Below, piece by piece: positions 14,788-21,343 of a stretch of 21,343 nt of DNA (position 1 is its first letter; each line of letters begins with the position of its first letter). The translations under genes were made by a program, and so were the position numbers. Under the pieces are notes generated by a model, which did no database searches, was not told where the DNA came from, and worked only from the letters and a program-made list of their open reading frames with translations. The DNA is from Flavobacteriia bacterium (GTDB lineage Bacteria; Bacteroidota; Bacteroidia; Flavobacteriales_D; Crocinitomicaceae), in contig RFQF01000013.1 of NCBI GenBank assembly GCA_009925805.1, positions 1-21,343 of the forward strand. The letters run 5' to 3'.

Positions 14788-14817
14788 CAAAGATAACGAA
14801 TTTTCTATTTATGTCAA
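14788..14817 (-). promoter_or_regulatory. promoter for tRNA-Met
   Basis: On the minus strand TTG (14817-14815) and TATCTTTG (14795-14788, full TAnnTTTG match) are 19 bases apart, the expected Bacteroidota spacing. Transcription should begin near 14781, about 28 bases before the tRNA. The -33 element lies inside the last codons of the M3 peptidase gene. Confidence 0.6.
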
Positions 14818-16521
14818 GGTTTCCAAATAGGATTCCACAAACCGCATTAATTCCCCAATACGTTCAGGGCTGAAATCAAAGGAAACACCCGCGGTTTCAT
14901 ATATTTCGGGAAGTGATCGTGTGTACCCTAAACTCAACCCAGCCTTGTATTGTTCGATGGCTTGTCGCTCATTCGTTAGGCTGTTTTTCCAAACACCAAT
15001 TGCGCCTAACTGGGCAATTCCATATTCGATATAGTAGAAGGGAACCTCAAATAAATGCAATTGCCGCTGCCAAGAATTGGCTTGCAACGCCTCATATCCA
15101 GACCAATCCGTAAGTCCTGTGCCAAATTTTTTGGCGAGCGCGAGCCATTGCTCACTTCGTTCCCCTTCGCTGTGGTTTGGGTGGGTATACACCCAATGCT
15201 GGAAGGCGTCAATTTGAGCAATCCATGGAAGTACTTTTAGGATGTCTTCCAAGTGCTCCACCTTGGCGCGAACCAATTCCTCAGGGTTCGTGTAGAAGTA
15301 ATCCCAATATTTCATGCTTAACAATTCCATGGACATTGAAGCGAGTTCTGCAGCTTCTGAAGGTATATCCTTGAAGGCGGTTAGGGTTAAATCTCGGTTA
15401 AGAAAACTGTGGATGGCATGCCCTCCCTCGTGCACCATGGTCACTAAATCTCGGTGTAAGCCCACCGCATTCATGAAAATAAAAGGCACGCCAATTTCAT
15501 AAAGCGGATAATTATACCCCCCGGGTGCTTTTCCCGCTTTCGATTCTAAATCTAAATGGCCCATAGCGTTCATTGTAGATAAACAATCGCCAAAATACGC
15601 TTCCATTTTGGAGAAAATTTCAACGGTTTTTTCCAACATTTCAGCACCGCTTTCGAAGGGTTTTAATGGTTCTTTCCCGTCGGGATCAACGTCCAAATCC
15701 CACGGTTTAAATGCAGGTTTCCCTAATTTATCCAATTTTCGTTGCTGAATCTTCTTTACTAAAGGAACTACCGTAAGTGCCACTGCCTCGTGGAAATCAA
15801 AGCAGGCTTCTTTTGTGTAATCGAACCTGCCCAAATGCTGAAACATATAATCTCGATAATTTTCAAATCCTGCGTTCTGAGCTACTTGATGCCGCTTTTC
15901 AATTAAATCAGTATACAAGGCATTCAGGGTTAAAATATCTTGCGATCTACGTGCAGCCATCTTCTCGAACACCTCTTTTCTAACGGCCTCATCTTGATTT
16001 TTCAAATACACCGAAGCCTGTTGCATCGTCAAGGTTGCGCCACCATACGCAACAGTTTGAGCAGCACTAATGCTCCCGTATTCCTGACTTTTTTCCGCCA
16101 AATAAGCATCCAACGGAATGTTTTCCTCTCGAAATAGCCTTAATTCGCTGTCTATAGCACGAAAGTAAATCGCATAGGCTGGGTCCTGTCGCAGGGTTTC
16201 TATCAAAGGACTTTCCATGATTTTGCGGTTTAACGCGTGGGTCAATGGCGCTATGAGGGGTTGAATTTCACGCACAAAGTACGTGTAGGAATCATTCAAC
16301 TCGGGTTTCGTAGTATCAATCGACATCTTGATATAGCGCCAAGCCCCGTTTTCTTCGATAAAGGCTTCCAATTCGCTCATATCACATAGCCATTGCTTTA
16401 ACGTGAGTGCATCCGTGATTTCACGGGCGAGTAATTCATCAAAATAGGGTTGTACATCGCTAAATTGCTCAAGTTCTTGATCTTTTTTAAGGTAGTTCCG
16501 CTTAAGGGTGGGGAGTTGCAT
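14809..16521 (-). CDS. M3 family oligoendopeptidase (PepF-like)
   Basis: A 570-residue zinc metallopeptidase that degrades short peptides in the cytoplasm; there is no signal peptide. The catalytic motif VTMVHEGGHAIHSF has HEGGH at 364-368, with the third zinc ligand likely the Glu of PSEAAELASM about 28 residues on. NYPLYEIGVPFIFMNA, just before the active site, and the helical N-terminal half fit the M3B/PepF group. The ATG at 16521 is preferred to an in-frame GTG six codons upstream, which falls inside the promoter box. The gene is divergent from tetR across an 85-base spacer with its own promoter. Substrate range cannot be told. Confidence 0.92.
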   Translation of the reverse strand: MQLPTLKRNYLKKDQELEQFSDVQPYFDELLAREITDALTLKQWLCDMSELEAFIEENGAWRYIKMSIDTTKPELNDSYTYFVREIQPLIAPLTHALNRKIMESPLIETLRQDPAYAIYFRAIDSELRLFREENIPLDAYLAEKSQEYGSISAAQTVAYGGATLTMQQASVYLKNQDEAVRKEVFEKMAARRSQDILTLNALYTDLIEKRHQVAQNAGFENYRDYMFQHLGRFDYTKEACFDFHEAVALTVVPLVKKIQQRKLDKLGKPAFKPWDLDVDPDGKEPLKPFESGAEMLEKTVEIFSKMEAYFGDCLSTMNAMGHLDLESKAGKAPGGYNYPLYEIGVPFIFMNAVGLHRDLVTMVHEGGHAIHSFLNRDLTLTAFKDIPSEAAELASMSMELLSMKYWDYFYTNPEELVRAKVEHLEDILKVLPWIAQIDAFQHWVYTHPNHSEGERSEQWLALAKKFGTGLTDWSGYEALQANSWQRQLHLFEVPFYYIEYGIAQLGAIGVWKNSLTNERQAIEQYKAGLSLGYTRSLPEIYETAGVSFDFSPERIGELMRFVESYLETLT

Positions 16522-16538
16522 GGTATAATTATTTATCA

Positions 16539-16572
16539 CAAAATTAATCTTAACGATGGTACCGTGAACAAA
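16539..16572 (-). promoter_or_regulatory. promoter for the M3 peptidase gene
   Basis: The minus strand has TTTG (16572-16569) and TAATTTTG (16546-16539, full TAnnTTTG match) with 22 bases between, and the box ends 17 bases before the ATG. Both elements agree with the Bacteroidota consensus. Confidence 0.6.
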
Positions 16573-16579
16573 GCTTCAT

Positions 16580-16587
16580 TACTTTTG
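16580..16587 (+). promoter_or_regulatory. candidate -7 promoter box for the tetR efflux operon
   Basis: TACTTTTG fully matches TAnnTTTG, 19 bases before the tetR ATG, immediately followed by the palindrome at 16588-16603. No clear -33 TTG is present. Confidence 0.5.
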
Positions 16588-16603
16588 TTAACCGTTTGGT
16601 TAA
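16588..16603. promoter_or_regulatory. palindromic TetR operator candidate
   Basis: TTAACC-GTTT-GGTTAA is a perfect 6+6 inverted repeat with a 4-base spacer. It starts one base after the -7 box and ends 3 bases before the tetR ATG, so a bound repressor would cover the transcription start. The position and symmetry fit autoregulation of the efflux operon by the TetR protein. Confidence 0.6.
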
Positions 16604-16606
16604 ACT

Positions 16607-17230
16607 ATGAAGTTAAAAGATTATTCTACGGAAACAAAAATACTGGAGGCGGCAAAATCCGTTTTCTTAGAGTTTGGTCTTTACGGAGCGCGCATGCATA
16701 CGATTGCTGATCGTGCGGGCATTAACAAAGCGTTACTCCATTATTATTTTCGCACCAAAGAGAAGCTTTTTGACCGTGTTTTTGAGTCAGCTTTGGATCG
16801 TTACTTTAGCAACATGGACGTAATGAGCGACGAACGGCTTGATTTTATCGAGCGCGTTCATCGTTTGGCGGATCGATTTTTGGATTTCCTTACGGAATAC
16901 CCGCAAATGGCCTTGTTTCTCATTAAAGAAGTAAGCACGAACGAATCCTTGTTCATCGAACGCATTGAGCGGCATCAAAAGGGCAATATTACTTTGTTGA
17001 AGGCTCTCATAGAGGCCAAAGAATCAGGGCAGATACACATCAAAGATCCTTTATTGTTTTTTGTGCAGTTGATTTCGCTTTGCACGTATCCTTTTGTAGC
17101 TAAGCCCTTGTTTTCCATGATTGCTTCAAGGAACCAGGTTACTTGGGACCAAGGTTCGCTCGAAGGACTTCGATCCTCAATCCATGATTTTATTGATCAA
17201 CACTTAATTTCCTCCATATGTACAAACTAA
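16607..17230 (+). CDS. TetR/AcrR family transcriptional regulator
   Basis: A 207-residue repressor-type protein. The N-terminal DNA-binding domain is standard: TKILEAAKSVFLEFGLYGA, then the helix-turn-helix with MHTIADRAGINKALLHYYF (about 30-48) and the usual KEKLFDRVF. The C-terminal domain is all helical and would bind ligand and dimerise; no ligand can be inferred. It heads an operon with a TolC-like channel, an EmrA-like adaptor and an MFS pump, the normal setting for a drug- or metabolite-sensing local regulator. Its 3' end overlaps the TolC-like gene by 13 bases. Confidence 0.93.
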   Translation: MKLKDYSTETKILEAAKSVFLEFGLYGARMHTIADRAGINKALLHYYFRTKEKLFDRVFESALDRYFSNMDVMSDERLDFIERVHRLADRFLDFLTEYPQMALFLIKEVSTNESLFIERIERHQKGNITLLKALIEAKESGQIHIKDPLLFFVQLISLCTYPFVAKPLFSMIASRNQVTWDQGSLEGLRSSIHDFIDQHLISSICTN

Positions 17231-18477
17231 GTTTCGTTTTTTTATGTTTTACGTTCACCGCGTTTAGTCAAGAAACTTCTATTTCTTTGGATTCTTGCAT
17301 TCGATGGTCAACCGTCCATTATCCCTTATACCGTCAGTCTGAAATGTTTAAAGCGCAAATGGTGGTGAATGTCCAGGGAATTAAAGAATCGTGGTTGCCA
17401 AAATTGAATTTGAATCTTCAAGGTACCTATCAATCCGAAGTAGTGCAATTCAATCTTCCGGGCTTTACCACGCACTTCCCGCATGATTCTTATTTAGGTT
17501 CGATGGCTGTGGAACAGTTGTTATTTGACGGTGGAACTTCTCGAAGACAAACGCATCTTGAAGCAATGAATTCGGAAATCGAAATTCAAAAAAACAAGGT
17601 AGAAATCTATCGACTGGTAGATCGGGTTAATCAGATTTACATGGCAATTCTCCTGGCAAAAGCCAATATCAGCATGCTGGAATTACTCCAAGACAATCTC
17701 ATGAAGCGCTCCGTGAATGCAGCTGTAGGTGTTTCGAATGGAATGGTGTTGCAAACCCAGCTCGATGAAATCGAGGTAGAACTTCTAAAAACGCAACAGC
17801 AACTCATTGAGGCGAAAGAAAATCTTAACGGTCTTTGCGCTTCTTTATCCATTCTTACCGGGAAATCCATTGCAGCTACTACGGAATTGCAGGCTTCACC
17901 AGCCGGAGGAAAAACATTGTCGGCAAGCATTGCGCGACCAGAATCGACCTTATTATTGATGCAGGAAAGTGCGCTTTCGGAGAAATATAAATTATCGACT
18001 AATCTTGCTTTGCCGAAGCTTTATTTTAATGTGGTGGGAAATTACGGGCGTCCTGGTCCTAATTTTATCAACCAAGATCTCCGTTTTTTTGGTAGCGGGA
18101 ATATTGCTCTACGCTGGAATATTTCGAATTTGTACGGGTTGAGCCGCGAGCGAAAAAAGTTTGACATCAATCGGAAAGTTTTGGAAATTCAGCGCGACCA
18201 GTTGAATCAAAACATTGAATCTTCACTGACCACGCACGCAGCTCAATTAGCTGCCATGGATCAAGTGATTCAACTGGATGAAAAAATAATTCAAAAGAAA
18301 AGCGAGATTACTTCGGTTTCGGCGAACCAACTGGATAATGGGAAGATTACCTCGACCGTTTACCTGCTGCAATTAAACGACGAAATGGCGGCTCGATTGA
18401 ATTTGAAGGTGCATGAAATCAAACGGCTGAATGCCTGGTCAAATTATAATATAACCTTAGGATTAATCAATTTTTAA
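17218..18477 (+). CDS. TolC-family outer-membrane efflux protein (MFS-linked)
   Basis: A 419-residue protein with signal peptide (KLSFVFLCFTFTAFSQ). It shows TolC-type duplicated helical hairpins: SCIRWSTVHYPLYRQSE near the start, a GxxxxxxLFDGG-like VEQLLFDGGTSRRQT at about 97-111, and a second half with FGSGNIALRWNISNLYG and long Gln/Leu-rich helices. It probably forms the outer-membrane exit duct for the adaptor and pump encoded next. The ATG lies within the end of tetR (13-base overlap) and the stop is one base before the adaptor ATG, so translation is coupled on both sides. Confidence 0.87.
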   Translation: MYKLSFVFLCFTFTAFSQETSISLDSCIRWSTVHYPLYRQSEMFKAQMVVNVQGIKESWLPKLNLNLQGTYQSEVVQFNLPGFTTHFPHDSYLGSMAVEQLLFDGGTSRRQTHLEAMNSEIEIQKNKVEIYRLVDRVNQIYMAILLAKANISMLELLQDNLMKRSVNAAVGVSNGMVLQTQLDEIEVELLKTQQQLIEAKENLNGLCASLSILTGKSIAATTELQASPAGGKTLSASIARPESTLLLMQESALSEKYKLSTNLALPKLYFNVVGNYGRPGPNFINQDLRFFGSGNIALRWNISNLYGLSRERKKFDINRKVLEIQRDQLNQNIESSLTTHAAQLAAMDQVIQLDEKIIQKKSEITSVSANQLDNGKITSTVYLLQLNDEMAARLNLKVHEIKRLNAWSNYNITLGLINF

Positions 18478-18478
18478 T

Positions 18479-19564
18479 ATGGAAACAACAGAAAAAAAGA
18501 AAGGAAAGGGCAGACGATTTATCATTATCGGAGGGATCCTTGGAACGGCCTTAACCGTAGGGGCGATTTATTATTTTCGTTCGCTCGGTTATGAAACCAC
18601 GGACAACGCGCAAATTGACGCTGACATCATTCCGGTTAGAACCAGCGTTTCGGGCTATGTTAAGGAAATTCGCTTTAAAGACAATCAATTGGTAAAAAAA
18701 GGAGATACACTCTTACTCATCAATGAGGATGAATTTCAAGCCCGTTTGCTGCAATCCGAAGCCTCTTTGGAAAATGCCAAAGCCAACCTTGTGGCTGTAA
18801 AAAATAACGCGGATGCAGGATTTCTAAATGCCGATGCCGCCTTTCTATCCAGCGAAACGACCGCCCAGAACATTAACGTGGCAGCGAGCCGATTGAAAAA
18901 AGTGCAGGAAGACTACAAGCGCATTAAAAACATGTATGCTTCCAAGGCTTCTACGCAAGCAGAAATGGATGCCATCGAAGCCGAATTAGCGGTAGCTGAG
19001 GCACAATACAAAGCCGCAAAGAACCAATACAAAGCATCTTCGGCGCAAAGCAAAGGGGTGAAATCGCAAGCTACAGGACAAAAATCGCTCATTGCTTTGG
19101 CGGAAGCCTTGGTAAAGCAGCGCGAGGCAGAGTTACTGTTGGCTAAAACGCAATATGCCTACACCGTAGTTACTGCTCCCTGCGATGGAATCGTAAGCAA
19201 ACGAAGCGTTGATCAAGGTCAGTTTATTACCATGGGATCTCCCATTTGTTCGGCCATTGATCTCACCTCGCTTTGGATAACTGCGAATTTTAAGGAGACA
19301 CAAATCGATAAAATTCGAAAAGACCAATCGGTAGAAATCACCATCGACGCGTATCCTTCATTGAAACTTGCTGGAAAAATCGATTCCTATATTGGGGCCA
19401 CCGGGGCCAAGTTTTCGCTTTTGCCTCCAGATAATTCAACCGGAAATTTTGTAAAAATCGTGCAGCGCGTTCCCGTAAAAATCCGATTGGTAGACCTGAA
19501 GGAATCGGAGAAATTGATGTTACTCCCAGGCCTGAGTGCTTATGTTAGCGTAAAAGTGAACTAA
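18479..19564 (+). CDS. HlyD/EmrA-family efflux adaptor
   Basis: A 361-residue membrane-fusion protein. A basic start (KKKGKGRR) is followed by one membrane helix (about 13-33), then the EmrA-type YETTDNAQIDADIIPVR and the first lipoyl half VSGYVKEIRFKDNQLVKKGD (about 57-76). An Ala-rich coiled coil follows, then the second half APCDGIVSKRSVDQGQF and a beta-barrel domain. It links the MFS pump with the TolC-like channel. The start follows the previous stop after one base (TAA-T-ATG) and the stop shares its last base with the pump's ATG (TAATG). Confidence 0.92.
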   Translation: METTEKKKGKGRRFIIIGGILGTALTVGAIYYFRSLGYETTDNAQIDADIIPVRTSVSGYVKEIRFKDNQLVKKGDTLLLINEDEFQARLLQSEASLENAKANLVAVKNNADAGFLNADAAFLSSETTAQNINVAASRLKKVQEDYKRIKNMYASKASTQAEMDAIEAELAVAEAQYKAAKNQYKASSAQSKGVKSQATGQKSLIALAEALVKQREAELLLAKTQYAYTVVTAPCDGIVSKRSVDQGQFITMGSPICSAIDLTSLWITANFKETQIDKIRKDQSVEITIDAYPSLKLAGKIDSYIGATGAKFSLLPPDNSTGNFVKIVQRVPVKIRLVDLKESEKLMLLPGLSAYVSVKVN

Positions 19565-21141
19565 TGCAAACGGCAGCACTTCCAACAGCTTCCTATCCCA
19601 CAGGAGCCACTCGGGTAATTTTGGTGTTGACCGCCATTACCTGTGCTTTATTGGAATTGATTGATGCAACCGTAGTCAATGTATCGCTTCGTGAAATCTC
19701 GGGAAGCATTGGCGCTACCACCACCGAAATCGCTTGGGTGGTTACCGCTTACGGAATTTCCAACGTAATCATCATTCCTCTTACGGGAATGCTCTCCAAT
19801 TTTTTTGGAAGGAAAAATTACTTCACCGCTTCGGTGGTAATTTTCACCTTTTCTTCTTTGATGTGCGGGCTTTCTACCGATTTATGGATGCTCGTATTTT
19901 GGCGTTTCATTCAGGGATTAGGTGGGGGAGGACTCCTTTCCAATGCTCAGACAATCATTTTAGGAGCCTTTCCTCGGGAAAAAATTGGTATGGCGAACGC
20001 TATTTTTGGGATGGGCATCATCATGGGCCCTACTTTTGGACCTACTATCGGCGGATTGATCACCGATTCCATGAGTTGGCACTGGATTTTCTTCGTAAAT
20101 GTTCCGATAGGGATTGTTGCAGCATTTCTTTCCTATTATTTTGTGACCGATGACCCTGCCGCGGTAAAACCGCGTAAAATTGATTACTTAGGAATTTTAT
20201 ATCTCATCATCGGTGTAGGGAGTGTGCAATACGTTTTAGAGGAAGGGAATTCCAAGGATTGGTTCGAGAGTTCATCGATTATACTCTTTACAATCACCTC
20301 CATTATTGGATTTACACTTTTGATTGTCCGATCCCTTTCCATCGATTATGCTGCGGTAAATTTGAGGTTGTTCAAACATTACAATTTAGTACTCGGAGCA
20401 ATCTTGAATTTTCTCTTGGGCTTGATTCTTTTTGGGTCGGTTTTTATTTTCCCCCTGTTCGTACAAATTTCGTTGGGATGGACGGCCACAAAAACCGGGA
20501 TGTTTATGATTCCTGGGGCGCTGTTCGCGGCTTTCTCCATGCCTGTTGTTGGTAGAATGCTCGGTAAAGGTGCAAATCCCAAGAACATTATTTGGTTGGG
20601 TGGAGGACTTACTTTTATCTTCTTAATGATGCTATCCTTTTCTTCTCCTACATCAAGTGCTGCGAATTTTTATCCAGCCTTCATTTTGCGTGGAATTGGA
20701 ATGGCTTGCATGATGTCACCCATTATTTCCTTATCTGTTGCAGGATTAGCTGCCAAAGATATCGGACAAGCAGTAGGTTTATCGAATGCGATTCGGCAGT
20801 TAGGTGGCGCCGTCGGTATTGCAATCATCAACTTATTCTTAACCCAGAAGAATGCCCAAGTTCGCGGCAGCATGATTACCTATGTGAACGATTATTCGAA
20901 CCAAGCCGTTGAACGATTAAACACCTTAAAACAAGGATATTTAGCTCGAGGCTATTCTATGGATGAAGCACAATATCTTGCGAATCGAGCCATGGAAGGA
21001 ATGCTGTTCAAACAACAAGCCTTGGTGAGCTATAATCAGGGCTTTTTCATGGTGGCATTGGTCGTTTTAATTCTGTTTCCTGTAGTGTATCTGGTGCGTA
21101 AAGCGAAAAAAGAAACGGCAGTGGTAAGCGATGCCCATTAG
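19564..21141 (+). CDS. DHA2-family MFS multidrug transporter (EmrB/QacA-like)
   Basis: A 525-residue proton-driven drug antiporter of the 14-helix DHA2 family. Motif D1 is LLELIDATVVNVSLREI (about 30-46, Asp34). Motif A-like MLSNFFGRKNYF follows TM2, RFIQGLGGGGLL is motif B, and GMGIIMGPTFGPTIGG is the antiporter motif C. IRQLGGAVGIAI in the second half is also typical. With the adaptor and channel upstream it forms a tripartite pump that exports hydrophobic compounds across both membranes. The stop is followed by 33 bases before the next gene, with no terminator seen, so readthrough is possible. Substrate unknown. Confidence 0.94.
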   Translation: MQTAALPTASYPTGATRVILVLTAITCALLELIDATVVNVSLREISGSIGATTTEIAWVVTAYGISNVIIIPLTGMLSNFFGRKNYFTASVVIFTFSSLMCGLSTDLWMLVFWRFIQGLGGGGLLSNAQTIILGAFPREKIGMANAIFGMGIIMGPTFGPTIGGLITDSMSWHWIFFVNVPIGIVAAFLSYYFVTDDPAAVKPRKIDYLGILYLIIGVGSVQYVLEEGNSKDWFESSSIILFTITSIIGFTLLIVRSLSIDYAAVNLRLFKHYNLVLGAILNFLLGLILFGSVFIFPLFVQISLGWTATKTGMFMIPGALFAAFSMPVVGRMLGKGANPKNIIWLGGGLTFIFLMMLSFSSPTSSAANFYPAFILRGIGMACMMSPIISLSVAGLAAKDIGQAVGLSNAIRQLGGAVGIAIINLFLTQKNAQVRGSMITYVNDYSNQAVERLNTLKQGYLARGYSMDEAQYLANRAMEGMLFKQQALVSYNQGFFMVALVVLILFPVVYLVRKAKKETAVVSDAH

Positions 21142-21174
21142 TGAACATCTTGCCTTGAGCTTTGTTTGCTTTTT

Positions 21175-21343
21175 ATGAAGCATTTTTTACTGGTTGGGGC
21201 TTCTTCCGCGATCGCCCAAGCCACCAAACATCATTTAATGAACGATGGGCATTCCGTGGTTCAGTTATCCAGGAATTCCTTGCACAGCGATGTGCCAATT
21301 ATGGATTATTTGGGCGAATTGCCCAAAATGGACCAATCACTGG
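21175..21343 (+). CDS. short-chain dehydrogenase/reductase, partial (C-terminus beyond window edge)
   Basis: The frame is open from an ATG at 21175 to the window end (56 codons). MKHFLLVGASSAIAQA matches the Rossmann nucleotide-binding GxxxGxG region of SDR enzymes in the less common G-A-S-S-A-I-A form. The following NDGHSVVQLSRN and LGELPKMDQSL fit an SDR beta-alpha unit. Only the N-terminal fragment is here, so substrate, cofactor and catalytic Tyr-Lys cannot be seen. It begins 33 bases after the MFS pump gene and may be in the same operon. Confidence 0.75.
   Translation, partial: MKHFLLVGASSAIAQATKHHLMNDGHSVVQLSRNSLHSDVPIMDYLGELPKMDQSL

Noticed and set aside
1..21343. CRISPR arrays, insertion sequences, prophage or integrase genes, rRNA genes
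   Set aside because: No regularly spaced long repeats, transposase or integrase motifs, or rRNA-like segments were seen on either strand.

Overview
This 21.3 kb window is chromosomal DNA from a member of the Bacteroidota, most likely a flavobacterium-like lineage. The evidence is a secreted protein with a type IX secretion (T9SS) C-terminal sorting domain, several TAnnTTTG-type -7 promoter boxes, few recognisable Shine-Dalgarno sites, a CrtD-like carotenoid desaturase, and signal peptides ending in the typical ..AQ/..GQ. Genes are dense and no gene-free stretch exceeds about 180 bases. I see no rRNA, IS element, prophage or CRISPR array.

Layout, left to right. 1-1782 (minus): the beta subunit of a biotin-dependent acyl-CoA carboxylase, followed by a small membrane protein cut by the window edge. 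1842-4042 (plus): a dicarboxylate/amino-acid:cation symporter translationally coupled to a secreted Cys-rich protein with two Kazal-like domains and a T9SS tail. A two-way terminator separates it from the convergent HU gene (4110-4382, minus). 4559-6031 (plus): a CrtI/CrtD-family carotenoid desaturase. 6019-12428 (minus): a tightly packed five-gene operon, read right to left: ABC-exporter-like protein with a degraded nucleotide-binding domain, HlyD-type adaptor, TolC-type outer-membrane protein, membrane-anchored phosphodiester-glycosidase-like protein, and TPR protein. 12508-12882 (minus): a DUF2237 protein. 12936-14519 (minus): two exported hypothetical proteins that share a small repeated beta module. 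14680-14753 (minus): elongator tRNA-Met with its own promoter and an abutting terminator. 14809-16521 (minus): an M3-family oligopeptidase. 16607-21141 (plus): a classic multidrug-efflux operon (TetR regulator, TolC-like channel, EmrA-like adaptor, EmrB/QacA-like MFS pump) with a palindromic operator candidate just before the regulator. 21175 to the end: the start of a short-chain dehydrogenase/reductase.

The window thus holds two separate tripartite envelope export systems with opposite orientation. The right-hand one is conventional and probably self-regulated. The left-hand one is the most unusual: its ABC subunit has a normal exporter membrane domain, but Walker A, the signature motif and the H-loop are unrecognisable, and it is locked into one transcription unit with an enzyme-like and a TPR protein. 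It is the best candidate here for an undescribed system, perhaps an envelope glycan or polymer export or processing machine whose ABC part is structural or energised in another way. All functions are read from sequence by eye; no database search was possible.
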